DNA of 64,000 bases from Paenibacillus sp. URB8-2. GTDB lineage: Bacteria > Bacillota > Bacilli > Paenibacillales > Paenibacillaceae. The translations under genes were made by a program, and so were the position numbers. Positions 34,724 to 43,279 of this stretch are shown piece by piece. Below the pieces are notes generated by a model. The model searched no databases, was not told the DNA's origin, and saw nothing but the letters and a program-made list of their open reading frames with translations. Every line of letters starts with the position of its first letter. Position 1 is the stretch's first letter. The stretch lies in contig NZ_AP023239.1 in the NCBI RefSeq assembly GCF_013393385.1, positions 3,224,001 through 3,288,000 of the forward strand, given 5' to 3'.

Positions 34724-35005
34724 TTATTCCTTCGTATTACCGGATCGATTATTAAACACCAACTCGAACAATCCTGTAGCCGACAGGCCCGCAAGCGCAC
34801 CGGACCACAGCCGCAGCGCCAAATCTAGATCCGTAAACGGAAACGCCGCCCATCCGATGAGCAGGCCAATCCCGACGCCGATCAGCGGAATGGCTTTTTT
34901 CGGTAAGTTGATCGTCGTCTTGACAAGCTGCACGGCGGTCATCACAAATACGGACAAGACCGATGCAAAGGCCAGAACGTCTGTTAAGTTTTGATTATCC
35001 ATCAT
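34724..35005 (-). CDS. Phage-type holin
   Basis: 93 residues with three hydrophobic segments (LAFASVLSVFVMTAVQLV, AIPLIGVGIGLLIGWAAF, LWSGALAGLSATGLFELVF) and a charged C-terminus (NNRSGNTKE). Typical of phage holins that open the membrane for an endolysin. ATG overlaps the lysin stop codon, so it is translationally coupled to the GH25 lysin. The order lysin-holin is reversed compared with most phages. Start could also be the second ATG at 35002. Confidence 0.8.
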   Translation of the reverse strand: MMDNQNLTDVLAFASVLSVFVMTAVQLVKTTINLPKKAIPLIGVGIGLLIGWAAFPFTDLDLALRLWSGALAGLSATGLFELVFNNRSGNTKE

Positions 35006-35922
35006 TTGTCATCCTTCTCAATTTTGGACAGCCGCCGCTCAAGCGCTTCAATGTCGGCCACATTACCGGCAATCAACCGCAGGAAGTTGGTCCGCATCTT
35101 TTTAATTACCGCCGCCGTCTCTTCCCGCGTAATCGGCGCACCAGGGCGCGTGCCATCGAAATACCCGCTTGCCGTTGCCTCAGCCCATGCCTTTTCTGCC
35201 CAAGCGCTCACCTTGTCAATATCCCGTTCTGCCACTTTATCCTCAGTCTCCTTTGTTTTTGTGAATCTCTTTTTCAGCTCCTCAAGCGTGCCGGCATACT
35301 CGTTAAGGTCCGGGAAGCCACTGACACCGTCTACTCTGCGGCTGCCGCTCGATCGCAGCCCGCCGCTCTGCCCGTCACTGTACTGCCAGAAATCCCACCG
35401 GGACCAAGCCGTGGTTTCCATCGGCGCCGCCGTACTGTACCGGGCAATCCAGAGCGGATATTTTCCGATGGCAGCCACGAAGTTGGCCGCAAATGAATTG
35501 CCTGTATAAACAATCGGGCGCACGCCGGATAAACGCTCAATCTCCGCGAGAAACGCCGCGGCGACGGCGTTGATCTGCAGCTTGCTCAGGCTGCCGGGAT
35601 TATTTTCATAATCCATCACAGGTGGCAGGTCCAATCTGCCGATACCACCGGCCGCCCGGATCGCGGCGTAGAAGTTCGCCGCCTCCGCCTTGGCATCTGC
35701 CTCACTCACCGCTCTGACAAAGTGATAAGCCCCTACCAATATGCCGGCTTGCCTTGCATTTTTGACATGATCTTCAAAAGTGTCGTCCTTATATGTCTGG
35801 CCCTCACTTGCCTTAAGAAACGCGAAGGAGATGCCATCCGCTTTGACTTTGGCCCAGTTGACGCTTCCATTATGGTGTGAAATATCGATCCCTTGGGCGT
35901 TTTTGCTGTTACGTGCTTTCAT
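35002..35922 (-). CDS. GH25 muramidase endolysin with SLH-like tail
   Basis: Lysozyme-type peptidoglycan hydrolase of 306 residues. GH25 barrel: NAQGIDISHHNGSVNW with the first catalytic aspartate, FAFLKASEGQTYKD, LPPVMDYENNPG with catalytic Asp/Glu, and WIARYSTAAP. The C-terminal region has one S-layer-homology-like motif (AWAEKAWAEATASGYFDGT then RPGAPITREETAAVIKKM), which could bind secondary wall polymer. No signal peptide, as expected for a holin-dependent enzyme. No other phage structural genes occur here, so it is an orphan lysis module. Confidence 0.88.
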   Translation of the reverse strand: MKARNSKNAQGIDISHHNGSVNWAKVKADGISFAFLKASEGQTYKDDTFEDHVKNARQAGILVGAYHFVRAVSEADAKAEAANFYAAIRAAGGIGRLDLPPVMDYENNPGSLSKLQINAVAAAFLAEIERLSGVRPIVYTGNSFAANFVAAIGKYPLWIARYSTAAPMETTAWSRWDFWQYSDGQSGGLRSSGSRRVDGVSGFPDLNEYAGTLEELKKRFTKTKETEDKVAERDIDKVSAWAEKAWAEATASGYFDGTRPGAPITREETAAVIKKMRTNFLRLIAGNVADIEALERRLSKIEKDDK

Positions 35923-36007
35923 AAATTCACATCCTCTCTATCTATTAAATTCCGTTCACCGGCGTAATGCTTGGACTTCTATGCCGCCCTAAAACATAAC
36001 GCACGAG

Positions 36008-36133
36008 TTAACCGTGTTCATCTAAATGAAAGCAATCGTCGCAAGCAGCCTGGTCATTGATGTAATTCTCAGAAAGATAGTCCCCGTGTATACAAGGGCA
36101 AAATAAAAACACGCCTGCATTCGGCGTGTTCAC
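36008..36133 (-). CDS. Possible 41-residue protein with two cysteine pairs
   Basis: GTG 36133 follows GAGGG by 5 bases. The frame reads MNTPNAGVFLFCPCIHGDYL... and ends ...ACDDCFHLDEHG, so CPC and CDDC could bind a metal. The 5' part is also a terminator hairpin, which argues against translation. Could be a relic of the phage segment. Low confidence. Confidence 0.22.
   Translation of the reverse strand: MNTPNAGVFLFCPCIHGDYLSENYINDQAACDDCFHLDEHG
36101..36131 (-). terminator. Second terminator between glnA and the lysis pair
   Basis: AACACGCC/GGCGTGTT with a 7-base loop, followed on the minus strand by TTTTATTTT. Confidence 0.8.
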
Positions 36134-36181
36134 TTTGTCCCTCAAGTCAAGAAAAGAAAAAACATTTTCCCTCAATAGAAA

Positions 36182-36212
36182 AAACCCCCGGCGCTTAAAG
36201 CGCCAAGGGTTT
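36182..36212 (-). terminator. glnA terminator
   Basis: AAACCC...GGCGCTT/AAGCGCC...GGGTTT, then TTTTTTC on the minus strand, directly behind the glnA stop at 36219. Confidence 0.9.
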
Positions 36213-36218
36213 CGTGTC

Positions 36219-37547
36219 TTAGTACAACGTGATGTATTGGTTTCTCTCCCAGTCATGAACCTGCGTCCGGTAGATATCCCATTCGATTTCCTTCAGCTCA
36301 TAGAAATGGGCAAGGGCATGCTCGCCAAGCGCGTCGGTGATAACGGGGTTGCGGATCAGCTCGTTCAACGCTTCCTTCAGATCGGCTGGCAGACTCGGAA
36401 TGCCTTCCTCGATCCGTTCTTCTTCGGACATAATGTAAATATTCCGGTCGATAGGTGCAGGAAGATCAAGCTGACGCTTGATGCCGTCGAGACCGGCTCT
36501 CAGCATAACCGCAAGCGCCAGATACGGATTGGCTGCTGGGTCCGGATTCCGGACTTCAACGCGTGTGCTCAGTCCTCTGGAAGCCGGTATGCGGATCATC
36601 GGGCTGCGGTTGCTGGCCGACCAGGCAACGTAGCAAGGCGCTTCATAGCCGGGCACCAGACGTTTGTAGGAATTCACCGTAGGGTTCGTGATTGCGGCGA
36701 ACGCCCGTGCATGCTTCAGCAGACCCGCCATGTAGTTGCGCGCGGTGTCGCTGAGGCCAAGCTCATCGCTTTCATCGTAGAAGGTGTTCTCACTGCCTTT
36801 AAACAGGGACTGATGGCAGTGCATTCCCGAACCGTTCATTCCGAACAACGGCTTCGGCATAAACGTAGCATGCAGTCCGTGCTGGCGGGCAACCGTCTTC
36901 ACAACCAGCTTGAAGGTTTGAATCTGGTCGGCGGCTTTGATCGCGTCTGCATATTTAAAGTCGATTTCATGCTGCCCGGAAGCGACCTCATGGTGGGAAG
37001 CTTCGATTTCAAAGCCCATTTCCTCCAGGGTCAGAACGATTTCGCGGCGGCAGTTCTCACCGAGATCCATCGGAGCCAGATCGAAATATCCACCTTGATC
37101 GTTCAGTTCCATCGTCGGATTGCCCTTCTCGTCAGTCTGGAACAGGAAAAATTCAGGTTCAGGTCCAACGTTCATAGCCGTAAAGCCCATTTCATTCGCT
37201 TCTTTAAGGCAGCGCTTCAAAATACCGCGGGGATCACCGGCAAACGGAGTTCCATCCGGCATATAGACATCACAAATAAGACGGGCTACGCGGTCTTCCG
37301 TCACCCAAGGAAAGATCACCCAAGTGTCGAGGTCGGGATATAAATACATATCGGATTCTTCGATGCGAACATAGCCTTCAATGGAAGAGCCGTCGAACAT
37401 CATCTTGTTGTCCAGCGCCTTCTCCAGTTGGCTGATGGGAATTTCCACGTTCTTGATCGTACCGAGCAGGTCGGTGAACTGGAGCCGAATAAACCGGACG
37501 TTCTCTTCCTTGGCAATGCGCAAAATATCTTCTTTAGAAAAGCTCAC
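36219..37547 (-). CDS. glnA: Glutamine synthetase, type I-alpha
   Basis: Makes glutamine from glutamate and ammonia with ATP; also feedback-inhibited sensor partner of GlnR. 442 residues: N-terminal [19 protein letters not shown], the [18 protein letters not shown] latch/active-site loop, [56 protein letters not shown], and [17 protein letters not shown]. No adenylylation tyrosine motif, as expected for the Gram-positive I-alpha form. GTG start with GAGAGGG upstream; operon with glnR upstream (30-base gap). Confidence 0.97.
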   Translation of the reverse strand: MSFSKEDILRIAKEENVRFIRLQFTDLLGTIKNVEIPISQLEKALDNKMMFDGSSIEGYVRIEESDMYLYPDLDTWVIFPWVTEDRVARLICDVYMPDGTPFAGDPRGILKRCLKEANEMGFTAMNVGPEPEFFLFQTDEKGNPTMELNDQGGYFDLAPMDLGENCRREIVLTLEEMGFEIEASHHEVASGQHEIDFKYADAIKAADQIQTFKLVVKTVARQHGLHATFMPKPLFGMNGSGMHCHQSLFKGSENTFYDESDELGLSDTARNYMAGLLKHARAFAAITNPTVNSYKRLVPGYEAPCYVAWSASNRSPMIRIPASRGLSTRVEVRNPDPAANPYLALAVMLRAGLDGIKRQLDLPAPIDRNIYIMSEEERIEEGIPSLPADLKEALNELIRNPVITDALGEHALAHFYELKEIEWDIYRTQVHDWERNQYITLY

Positions 37548-37577
37548 TATACCCTCTCCCTTTCGCGCTTCTGTATG

Positions 37578-37988
37578 TTATTTATTGAAAAACCGGGATA
37601 ACTCCCCTTGAATGAGAGATACTTGCCCCGGTCTTTTACCGGAAACCAACTCCTGCTTAAGCAGCCTGTGGAGCTGGGAATCGGACAGCTCGCGCCGCCG
37701 GACTTCCGTGTCGGGGGTAATGACGGTTGCTTCTTCGGATTCCTTGGATACCGGATTCATCACCTGTTTGATGCCGGCAATATTGACTCCTTTTTCAATC
37801 AATGCCTTGATTTCAAGCAAGCGCTCCACATCGTTAAAAGAGAATAATCGCTGGTTGCCCGAGGTGCGCGCCGGAACAATCAGACTATGCTGCTCATAAT
37901 AGCGGATTTGCCGCGCGGACAAATCGGTAAGTTTCATTACAATTCCAATTGGAAATAACGCCATATTTCTGCGGATTTCATCACCCAT
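37578..37988 (-). CDS. glnR: MerR-family nitrogen regulator GlnR
   Basis: Repressor of glnRA and other nitrogen genes, activated by feedback-inhibited glutamine synthetase. Winged helix at the N-terminus: MALFPIGIVMKLTDLSARQIRYYEQHSLIVPARTSG follows the family closely. C-terminal tail (RLLKQELVSGKRPGQVSLIQ) would contact GlnA. 136 residues. MGDEIRRNM is retained as start because B. subtilis GlnR begins similarly and GGAAGG lies upstream. A GlnR operator lies upstream of the promoter. Confidence 0.94.
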   Translation of the reverse strand: MGDEIRRNMALFPIGIVMKLTDLSARQIRYYEQHSLIVPARTSGNQRLFSFNDVERLLEIKALIEKGVNIAGIKQVMNPVSKESEEATVITPDTEVRRRELSDSQLHRLLKQELVSGKRPGQVSLIQGELSRFFNK

Positions 37989-38025
37989 GACTCATCCAAC
38001 CTTCCAATGATCTTTTTCTCATCTC

Positions 38026-38076
38026 ATTGTACATTTCCGGCTATGACGTGTCAATGGTATGTAAGATATACTCACA
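38026..38076 (-). promoter_or_regulatory. glnRA promoter with GlnR/TnrA operator
   Basis: TGTGA-N7-TTACA (38076-38060) is a perfect match to the GlnR/TnrA consensus TGTNA-N7-TNACA, directly upstream of TTGACA (38054-38049), 17 bases, TACAAT (38031-38026). Autoregulation of the glnRA operon is expected. Confidence 0.88.
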
Positions 38077-38092
38077 ACTTATTATGATCCAT

Positions 38093-39346
38093 TTACAGTA
38101 ATTTGCGTTCGCGCATGCTCTGCAGGGCCATCAGCACACCGTACTTTACATGTGAGTAGGTCAATCCTCCCTGCATGTATCCGATGTAAGGCGCACGTAT
38201 CGGGGCGTCCGCAGACAATTCCAGGCTGCCGCCCTGAATGAAGGTTCCCGCTGCCATAATGACCGGATGCTCATAGCCCGGCATATCCCACGGTTCAGGC
38301 ACGGCATGGCTGTCCACAGCCGCGGCCCGCTGGATTCCCTGGACGAAAGCGATCAAATGCTCAGGTCCGTCAAAAGCGATCGCCTGGATAAGATCAGTCC
38401 GCTGCTCACGCCAAGCAGGCTTGGTGGTGAACCCGCAGCGTTCAAATACCGCTGCCGCAAAGATGCTGCCTTTAAGAGCCTGTCCTACCGTATGGGGCGC
38501 CATAAAGAGGCCCTGGTACAGCCCCCGGGTCGTCCCCAGCATTGCCCCGACTTCGCCGCCGATTCCCGGCGCAGTAAGCCGGAAGGCCGCAAGTTCGACC
38601 AGGTCTCTCTTGCCGCAAATATATCCGCCAGTCTCGGCAATGCCGCCGCCTGGATTTTTAATCAAGGAGCCGGCCATGAGATCCACGCCGGCCTGGGTCG
38701 GCTCCAGCTTCTCCGTGAATTCGCCGTAGCAGTTATCGACGAAGACGACAACGTCCGGGGCCATCTCCTTGATTTTGGCCGTCATTTCTCCGATTTGCCT
38801 AACCGTAAAGGACGAACGCCAGTCGTAGCCGCGCGACCGCTGGATGCCAATTACCTTTGTTCTTGGGGTAAGCTTCTGCGCAACCTCCGCCCAATCGATT
38901 TCCCCCTCTTCGGTCAGCGCCGCTTCCCGGTAGGTTATACCGAAATCCGCGAGGGAACCCGTACCGTCCCCAGGTTTGCCAATCACCTTGTGCAGCGTAT
39001 CATAAGGCCGCCCGGTAATGTACAGCAGCTCGTCCCCCGGCCGGAGTACGCCGAACAGCGCCGTTGAAATCGTATGCGTTCCCGAAGCGAAATGGGGCCG
39101 CACCAGCGCGGCTTCCGCACCGAACACATCCGCATAGACTAGGTCCAGCACCTCCCGTCCTCTATCGTTGTATGCGTACCCAGTGGAGCCTGCAAAGTGA
39201 AAATCGCTGACCTGATGGCGCTGGAACGCCTCAATCACTTTCCATTGGTTGAAATCCACAATCCGGTCAAGAGTTCTGACCGCCTCCTGAATTTCCGCTT
39301 CGGCCGCTTCCGCCGCCTGTAAAATATCTTCTGCAAACAATGACAT
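38093..39346 (-). CDS. ynbB: YnbB-like PLP-dependent lyase (aluminium resistance/methionine gamma-lyase fold)
   Basis: PLP fold-type I protein of 417 residues. KVIGIQRSRGYDWRSSFT and VVFVDNCYGEFTE carry cofactor-binding residues; the Schiff-base lysine is probably in GSLIKNPGGGIAETGGY. The family (B. subtilis YnbB) is often called aluminium resistance protein, but its activity is uncertain. ATG 39346 (MSLFAEDILQ) fits the family length and has AGGCGG upstream. Gene order hflX-ynbB-glnR-glnA is conserved in Bacillus. Confidence 0.9.
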   Translation of the reverse strand: MSLFAEDILQAAEAAEAEIQEAVRTLDRIVDFNQWKVIEAFQRHQVSDFHFAGSTGYAYNDRGREVLDLVYADVFGAEAALVRPHFASGTHTISTALFGVLRPGDELLYITGRPYDTLHKVIGKPGDGTGSLADFGITYREAALTEEGEIDWAEVAQKLTPRTKVIGIQRSRGYDWRSSFTVRQIGEMTAKIKEMAPDVVVFVDNCYGEFTEKLEPTQAGVDLMAGSLIKNPGGGIAETGGYICGKRDLVELAAFRLTAPGIGGEVGAMLGTTRGLYQGLFMAPHTVGQALKGSIFAAAVFERCGFTTKPAWREQRTDLIQAIAFDGPEHLIAFVQGIQRAAAVDSHAVPEPWDMPGYEHPVIMAAGTFIQGGSLELSADAPIRAPYIGYMQGGLTYSHVKYGVLMALQSMRERKLL

Positions 39347-39498
39347 TTCCGCCTGTCTCTCCTTACATTCACTTCCCATAATCATAACAGGAAGCGACAT
39401 ATAGCTGTCACTTCCCAAATCATATAATAGGTTGCAATTGGTAAATAAGTAATACTACACCTGGTAATTTGCGCAATTTAAAAACCGCCATTCAGTCT

Positions 39499-40797
39499 CT
39501 AGTCCTGGTCTGTATGATTCACAAAGTCGGTCAGCATGTAGCCCCATTTTTCGTAATCGTCTTTGTTCACACGCACGCTGTATAAAGTGTCGTTCTCTTC
39601 AAAGGACTGATCCAGCACATCTCCGACTCTATACAGCAGGGAAGTCAAATCCCCCCGGCTGGAAGGGATCCGGAAGCTCAGCGTGTCTCCGGACAGCTCG
39701 TTTTGAATCGTATCGGCAATTCGGGCCAGATCCTCCGCGTTAAAAGCGCTGACCTTCAAATAGCCCGGCCCTCCGGGCAGCATTTCCAACTGCTCCGGTC
39801 GGCAAAGATCACTCTTGTTAAACAGGACAACCTGCGGCTTCCCGGCTGCGCCGAGATCCTCCAGAATAGACTGCACCACTTTCATTTGCTCTTCCCGCAT
39901 TGGGGAAGAAGCATCGACCACATGAAGCACCAGATTCGCTTCGTTGACCTCCTCAAGCGTCGCGCGGAACGAAGCAACCAGATCATGCGGAAGATTCTGA
40001 ATGAAACCGACCGTATCGGTCAGTACGACGCTCTTGCCGCCAGGCAGCTCAAGCAATCGCGATGTCGGATCAAGCGTAGCGAACAGCTGATTCTCGATAT
40101 ACACATCGGCATCGGTCAGCTGCTTGAGCAGTGTGGATTTGCCTGCATTCGTGTAGCCGACTAAAGCCACCTGCACCACCCCGCTCTTGCGCCGCCGCTC
40201 CCGGTGCAGACTCCGTGTCTTCACCACCTCGTCCAGTTGGCGCTTCAGTTCGCCGATCCGGTCCCGGATATGCCGGCGGTCCGTCTCCAGCTTGCTCTCC
40301 CCGGGGCCTCTAGTACCAATGCCGCCGCCCAGCCGGGACAGGTTCTTGCCATGTCCCGACAGGCGCGGCAGCAGGTAAGACAACTGGGCAAGCTCAACCT
40401 GGATAATGCCCTCGCGGGTCTTCGCCCGGCCGGCAAAAATATCAAGAATAAGCTGGGTGCGGTCGATGATCTTCAGGTCAAGGGCCTCCTCCAGATTTCG
40501 CACCTGTGCGCCCGACAGCTCCTGATCGAAGATTGCCGTATTGGCGCCCAGTCCATCAGCGGCCATCCGCAGTTCTTCAACCTTGCCCTTGCCGATGAAC
40601 CATTTTGAATCGGGGGTTTCTTTGTTCTGGCGCAGCACTTCCAGCACTTCAACGCCGGCAGTCTCCGCCAATTGTACCAGTTCTTGAAGCGAATATTCGG
40701 GATCGATTCCCGTCCGTTTCACTTGATCGGTTACAAGACTGACCAATATGGCCCGGTCCTGTATTTCCGAATTTGTATCATGCGTCGTACTCGCCAT
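39499..40797 (-). CDS. hflX: GTPase HflX
   Basis: Ribosome-associated GTPase that splits or rescues stalled 70S ribosomes. N-terminal glycine-rich HflX domain (FIGKGKVEELRMAA, LGGGIGTRGPGESKLETDRR), helical linker rich in arginine, then the G domain: G1 GYTNAGKST, G2 around LFATLDPTSR, G3 LTDTVGF, G4 FNKSDL, and G5 VSAFN. 432 residues. Second of two adjacent ATGs (40797) chosen, 6 bases after GAGGAGA. Confidence 0.95.
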   Translation of the reverse strand: MASTTHDTNSEIQDRAILVSLVTDQVKRTGIDPEYSLQELVQLAETAGVEVLEVLRQNKETPDSKWFIGKGKVEELRMAADGLGANTAIFDQELSGAQVRNLEEALDLKIIDRTQLILDIFAGRAKTREGIIQVELAQLSYLLPRLSGHGKNLSRLGGGIGTRGPGESKLETDRRHIRDRIGELKRQLDEVVKTRSLHRERRRKSGVVQVALVGYTNAGKSTLLKQLTDADVYIENQLFATLDPTSRLLELPGGKSVVLTDTVGFIQNLPHDLVASFRATLEEVNEANLVLHVVDASSPMREEQMKVVQSILEDLGAAGKPQVVLFNKSDLCRPEQLEMLPGGPGYLKVSAFNAEDLARIADTIQNELSGDTLSFRIPSSRGDLTSLLYRVGDVLDQSFEENDTLYSVRVNKDDYEKWGYMLTDFVNHTDQD

Positions 40798-40840
40798 GTT
40801 CATTCTCCTCTTGCGGTTGATCTGTTCACAGACGTCCGCC

Positions 40841-41806
40841 TTACAGTTTAAAATCCTCGGTCCGCAGTGTCATAAGTTCCTGCTTGCCGGGACTGTTATG
40901 CTCGTACTGATTAAGCAGCCTTACCGCCTGGCTGCGGATCGCTTTCTCGATCGAGTTGCGCACATAGCGCGCATTGCTGAAGGCATGCGGGCTTTCATCT
41001 TTCTCCAGCATCACATGCTGCTTTAATTTGAGTATCGCCTGCGGCATCAAAATGTAGTCCCGTTCCTTCGCCATCAGCTCGGCAATCTGCACAAGCTGGT
41101 CGATGGAGTAGTCGGGAAATTCGACCTGAATCGGAAAGCGGGATGGCAGACCCGGATTGCTCATGAGAAAATAATCGATTTCACTGGAATATCCGGCCAA
41201 GATCAGCACGAACTGGCTGCGGTGGTCTTCCATCGCTTTGACCAGCGTATCAATCGCTTCTTTGCCGAAGTCTTTATCTCCGCCCCGGGCAAGGCTGTAC
41301 GCTTCATCAATGAACAGAATGCCGCCCAGTGCCTTTTTGACAAGATCCCGGGTCTTTTGTGCAGTATGTCCGATATATTCACCCACAAGATCGGCCCGCT
41401 CCACCTCGATAAGATGTCCTTTGGTCAGCACGCCCATACGCTGAAACAGTTTGGCTACGATCCGCGCAACCGTCGTCTTGCCGGTACCCGGATTTCCTTT
41501 AAACACCATGTGATACGCCTGGCCGCCGCTTGCCAGACCCGCTTCACTGCGCATTTGGGCAACCTGCAGCAGGGCGTATATCTCGAATACAAGCTCTTTA
41601 ATATTGTCCAGACCTACCAGCGCGTCCAATTCGCTGCCGATCTCCTGAAAAAGGCCGATCTGGGCGCTATTCTTGGAAGCCGACGACTCGCTGATTGCCG
41701 ATGTTCCGCTAACCGCCGGGGTATCGTGATTGCGAAGTACGATATTGATTTGCCGCGATGGTCTGCTTTCGTCCCGCCCGCTTGAAGCTGCGCTGCGTAT
41801 GTTCAT
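40841..41806 (-). CDS. spoVK: Stage V sporulation protein K, AAA ATPase
   Basis: CbxX/CfqX-type AAA ATPase needed for spore maturation in Bacillus. About 50 polar N-terminal residues, then Walker A KGNPGTGKTTVARI, Walker B GGILFIDEAYSLARG, sensor LAGYSSEIDYF, and arginine-finger region NPGLPSRFP, with the four-helix lid ending ...RAIRSQAVRLL. 321 residues, normal. Gene order spoVK-hflX is as in B. subtilis. Confidence 0.93.
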   Translation of the reverse strand: MNIRSAASSGRDESRPSRQINIVLRNHDTPAVSGTSAISESSASKNSAQIGLFQEIGSELDALVGLDNIKELVFEIYALLQVAQMRSEAGLASGGQAYHMVFKGNPGTGKTTVARIVAKLFQRMGVLTKGHLIEVERADLVGEYIGHTAQKTRDLVKKALGGILFIDEAYSLARGGDKDFGKEAIDTLVKAMEDHRSQFVLILAGYSSEIDYFLMSNPGLPSRFPIQVEFPDYSIDQLVQIAELMAKERDYILMPQAILKLKQHVMLEKDESPHAFSNARYVRNSIEKAIRSQAVRLLNQYEHNSPGKQELMTLRTEDFKL

Positions 41807-41901
41807 GGGTTCACCTCGTTACTTAGGGCTGAGTGTTCTACTCAAGTCTATTCCCATGTTCCGGGCGTTATTAGCAGATTCGCCATTTTCCCATTACAGA
41901 C

Positions 41902-42549
41902 TCAGAATGCCTCCTGAAGCTTCCATTTGGTGTAGGCCAATATCTCCCTCGTCTTATACTTGGCCATCGACATCGTCTGTGAATCGGTCAGTCCCAATTC
42001 GGGATTAGCATATCCAAGCTCGGTGGCAATTTCCAGCGCTCTGCGCCCATGAAATGTATGAGTGATTACCACCGCAGTGGACCAGCCCTTTTGGCGCATG
42101 ATTTCCCGGCTGTACAGCAAATTTTCGTAGGTGGATGTCGCTTTGTTCTCTACAGCAATCGCGCTGTCCGGAACTCCTCCGGCAAGCAGATAGTTGCGCA
42201 TTCCCTGGCCTTCCGTATACGAATATCCCGGTTTATCAAGGCCGCCGGTTACGATAAAATGGGAAAATACGCCCTGTTTATACAGCTTCATCCCGTAGTC
42301 AAGCCGTTCCTTCAGCCCGGGACTTGGCTCGTCGCCCCACATCGCCATGCCAAGAATAATGCCTGTATCCGCCTTATTTATCGGAGAAGTCGTTTCGGCT
42401 CTATTGATTAGGGTCAGCACATAAGCGCTCCAGATCAGTCCGGCTGCCAGCAGTGCGACAAGCGTAAGGAGCAAAATCCGTCTGAACCGCCATTTTTGGC
42501 GGCCCGTTACTGCCCGTATCGGCGACGAGCCTCCTACATACCTTTCCAT
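41902..42549 (-). CDS. YdcF/SanA-like DUF218 membrane protein
   Basis: 215 residues with one N-terminal transmembrane helix (ILLLTLVALLAAGLIWSAYVL) and an extracytoplasmic DUF218 domain: GIILGMAMWGDEPSPGLKERL, HFIVTGGLDKPGYSYTEGQ, VENKATSTYENL, and VVITHTFHGRRA. This fold is linked to envelope polysaccharide or cell-wall metabolism in other bacteria, but its activity is unresolved. Begins one base after the DUF402 gene ends, so coupled. Confidence 0.87.
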   Translation of the reverse strand: MERYVGGSSPIRAVTGRQKWRFRRILLLTLVALLAAGLIWSAYVLTLINRAETTSPINKADTGIILGMAMWGDEPSPGLKERLDYGMKLYKQGVFSHFIVTGGLDKPGYSYTEGQGMRNYLLAGGVPDSAIAVENKATSTYENLLYSREIMRQKGWSTAVVITHTFHGRRALEIATELGYANPELGLTDSQTMSMAKYKTREILAYTKWKLQEAF

Positions 42550-43107
42550 TTACGATTTCCTCCTGAATTCTCCATGATGAAACAATTCAGCGCGATGCTT
42601 CAGGGAAAGGGTGAAATAAGGAAAGGCATGGGCGTCAATCCCGCGCATAATATTTCTGGCGGTACTCCAGGCCAAATTGTAATCGCTATCCGAAATATCA
42701 CCCCGTTCGAGTGCTTCCTCCAGCTCATCTTCATCCAGCAGAAACACTTCGCCGTTCCAGAGAACCACCACATCCAGATACAGATCATCGAACCAGGGAA
42801 CCCCTTGATCGGTAACACCCTGAACCTTGCAGGTATCGATGTACCACTGGATAATATTTTGCCGTTCGTCAAACATCGCTGTAACAATATAATGACTGTC
42901 CTTGGGAAAATACTGCAGCCACGAATATCCCTTGTCCGCAATACGGTATGTATGCCGGCCATAGCTCTTCCACAGCGGCTCCTTCAATCCGTAAATCGTG
43001 TAAAGGGTGATGTATCCGCTGAATTCCCGGCTTTCCACATAGCGGCAGGCAAATTGGCGGCGCGTAATCCGGCGCCAGTTGGCCCGGTCTCCGAATTTAC
43101 GTTTCAT
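42550..43107 (-). CDS. DUF402 domain protein
   Basis: 185 residues. The core IVTAMFDERQNIIQWYIDTCK, WFDDLYLDVVVLWNGEVFLLDEDEL and LAWSTARNIM match DUF402 proteins (FomD/Ntdp-like, phosphate-metal binding acidic pairs), some of which hydrolyse nucleoside di- or triphosphates. The N-terminus has a conserved-looking basic stretch (RITRRQFACRYVE). Function here undetermined. Adjacent to the DUF218 gene and upstream of the intron exon flank. Confidence 0.82.
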   Translation of the reverse strand: MKRKFGDRANWRRITRRQFACRYVESREFSGYITLYTIYGLKEPLWKSYGRHTYRIADKGYSWLQYFPKDSHYIVTAMFDERQNIIQWYIDTCKVQGVTDQGVPWFDDLYLDVVVLWNGEVFLLDEDELEEALERGDISDSDYNLAWSTARNIMRGIDAHAFPYFTLSLKHRAELFHHGEFRRKS

Positions 43108-43216
43108 ATAATAACCCTCTCCATTATGGTGTCTTCAGCTTACCACATTTAGGAGATGCACTCAAAATCTCATGTCTTCTAGAGTAAAAGGCTGGCTTGA
43201 CCAGCCCCTCCTCATC

Positions 43217-43249
43217 AAACCGTACGTGAGGTTTTCCCTCATACGGCTT
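43217..43249 (-). ncRNA. Group II intron domain V
   Basis: Hairpin AAGCCGTATGAGG/CCTCACGTACGGTTT with a GAAAA-type loop and the bulged region near the AGC/CCG catalytic triad pattern. Position between the reverse transcriptase stop and domain VI is correct for a group II intron. Confidence 0.8.
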
Positions 43250-43279
43250 TCCGATGTTTGTCATTCATGGGCATGCAGA

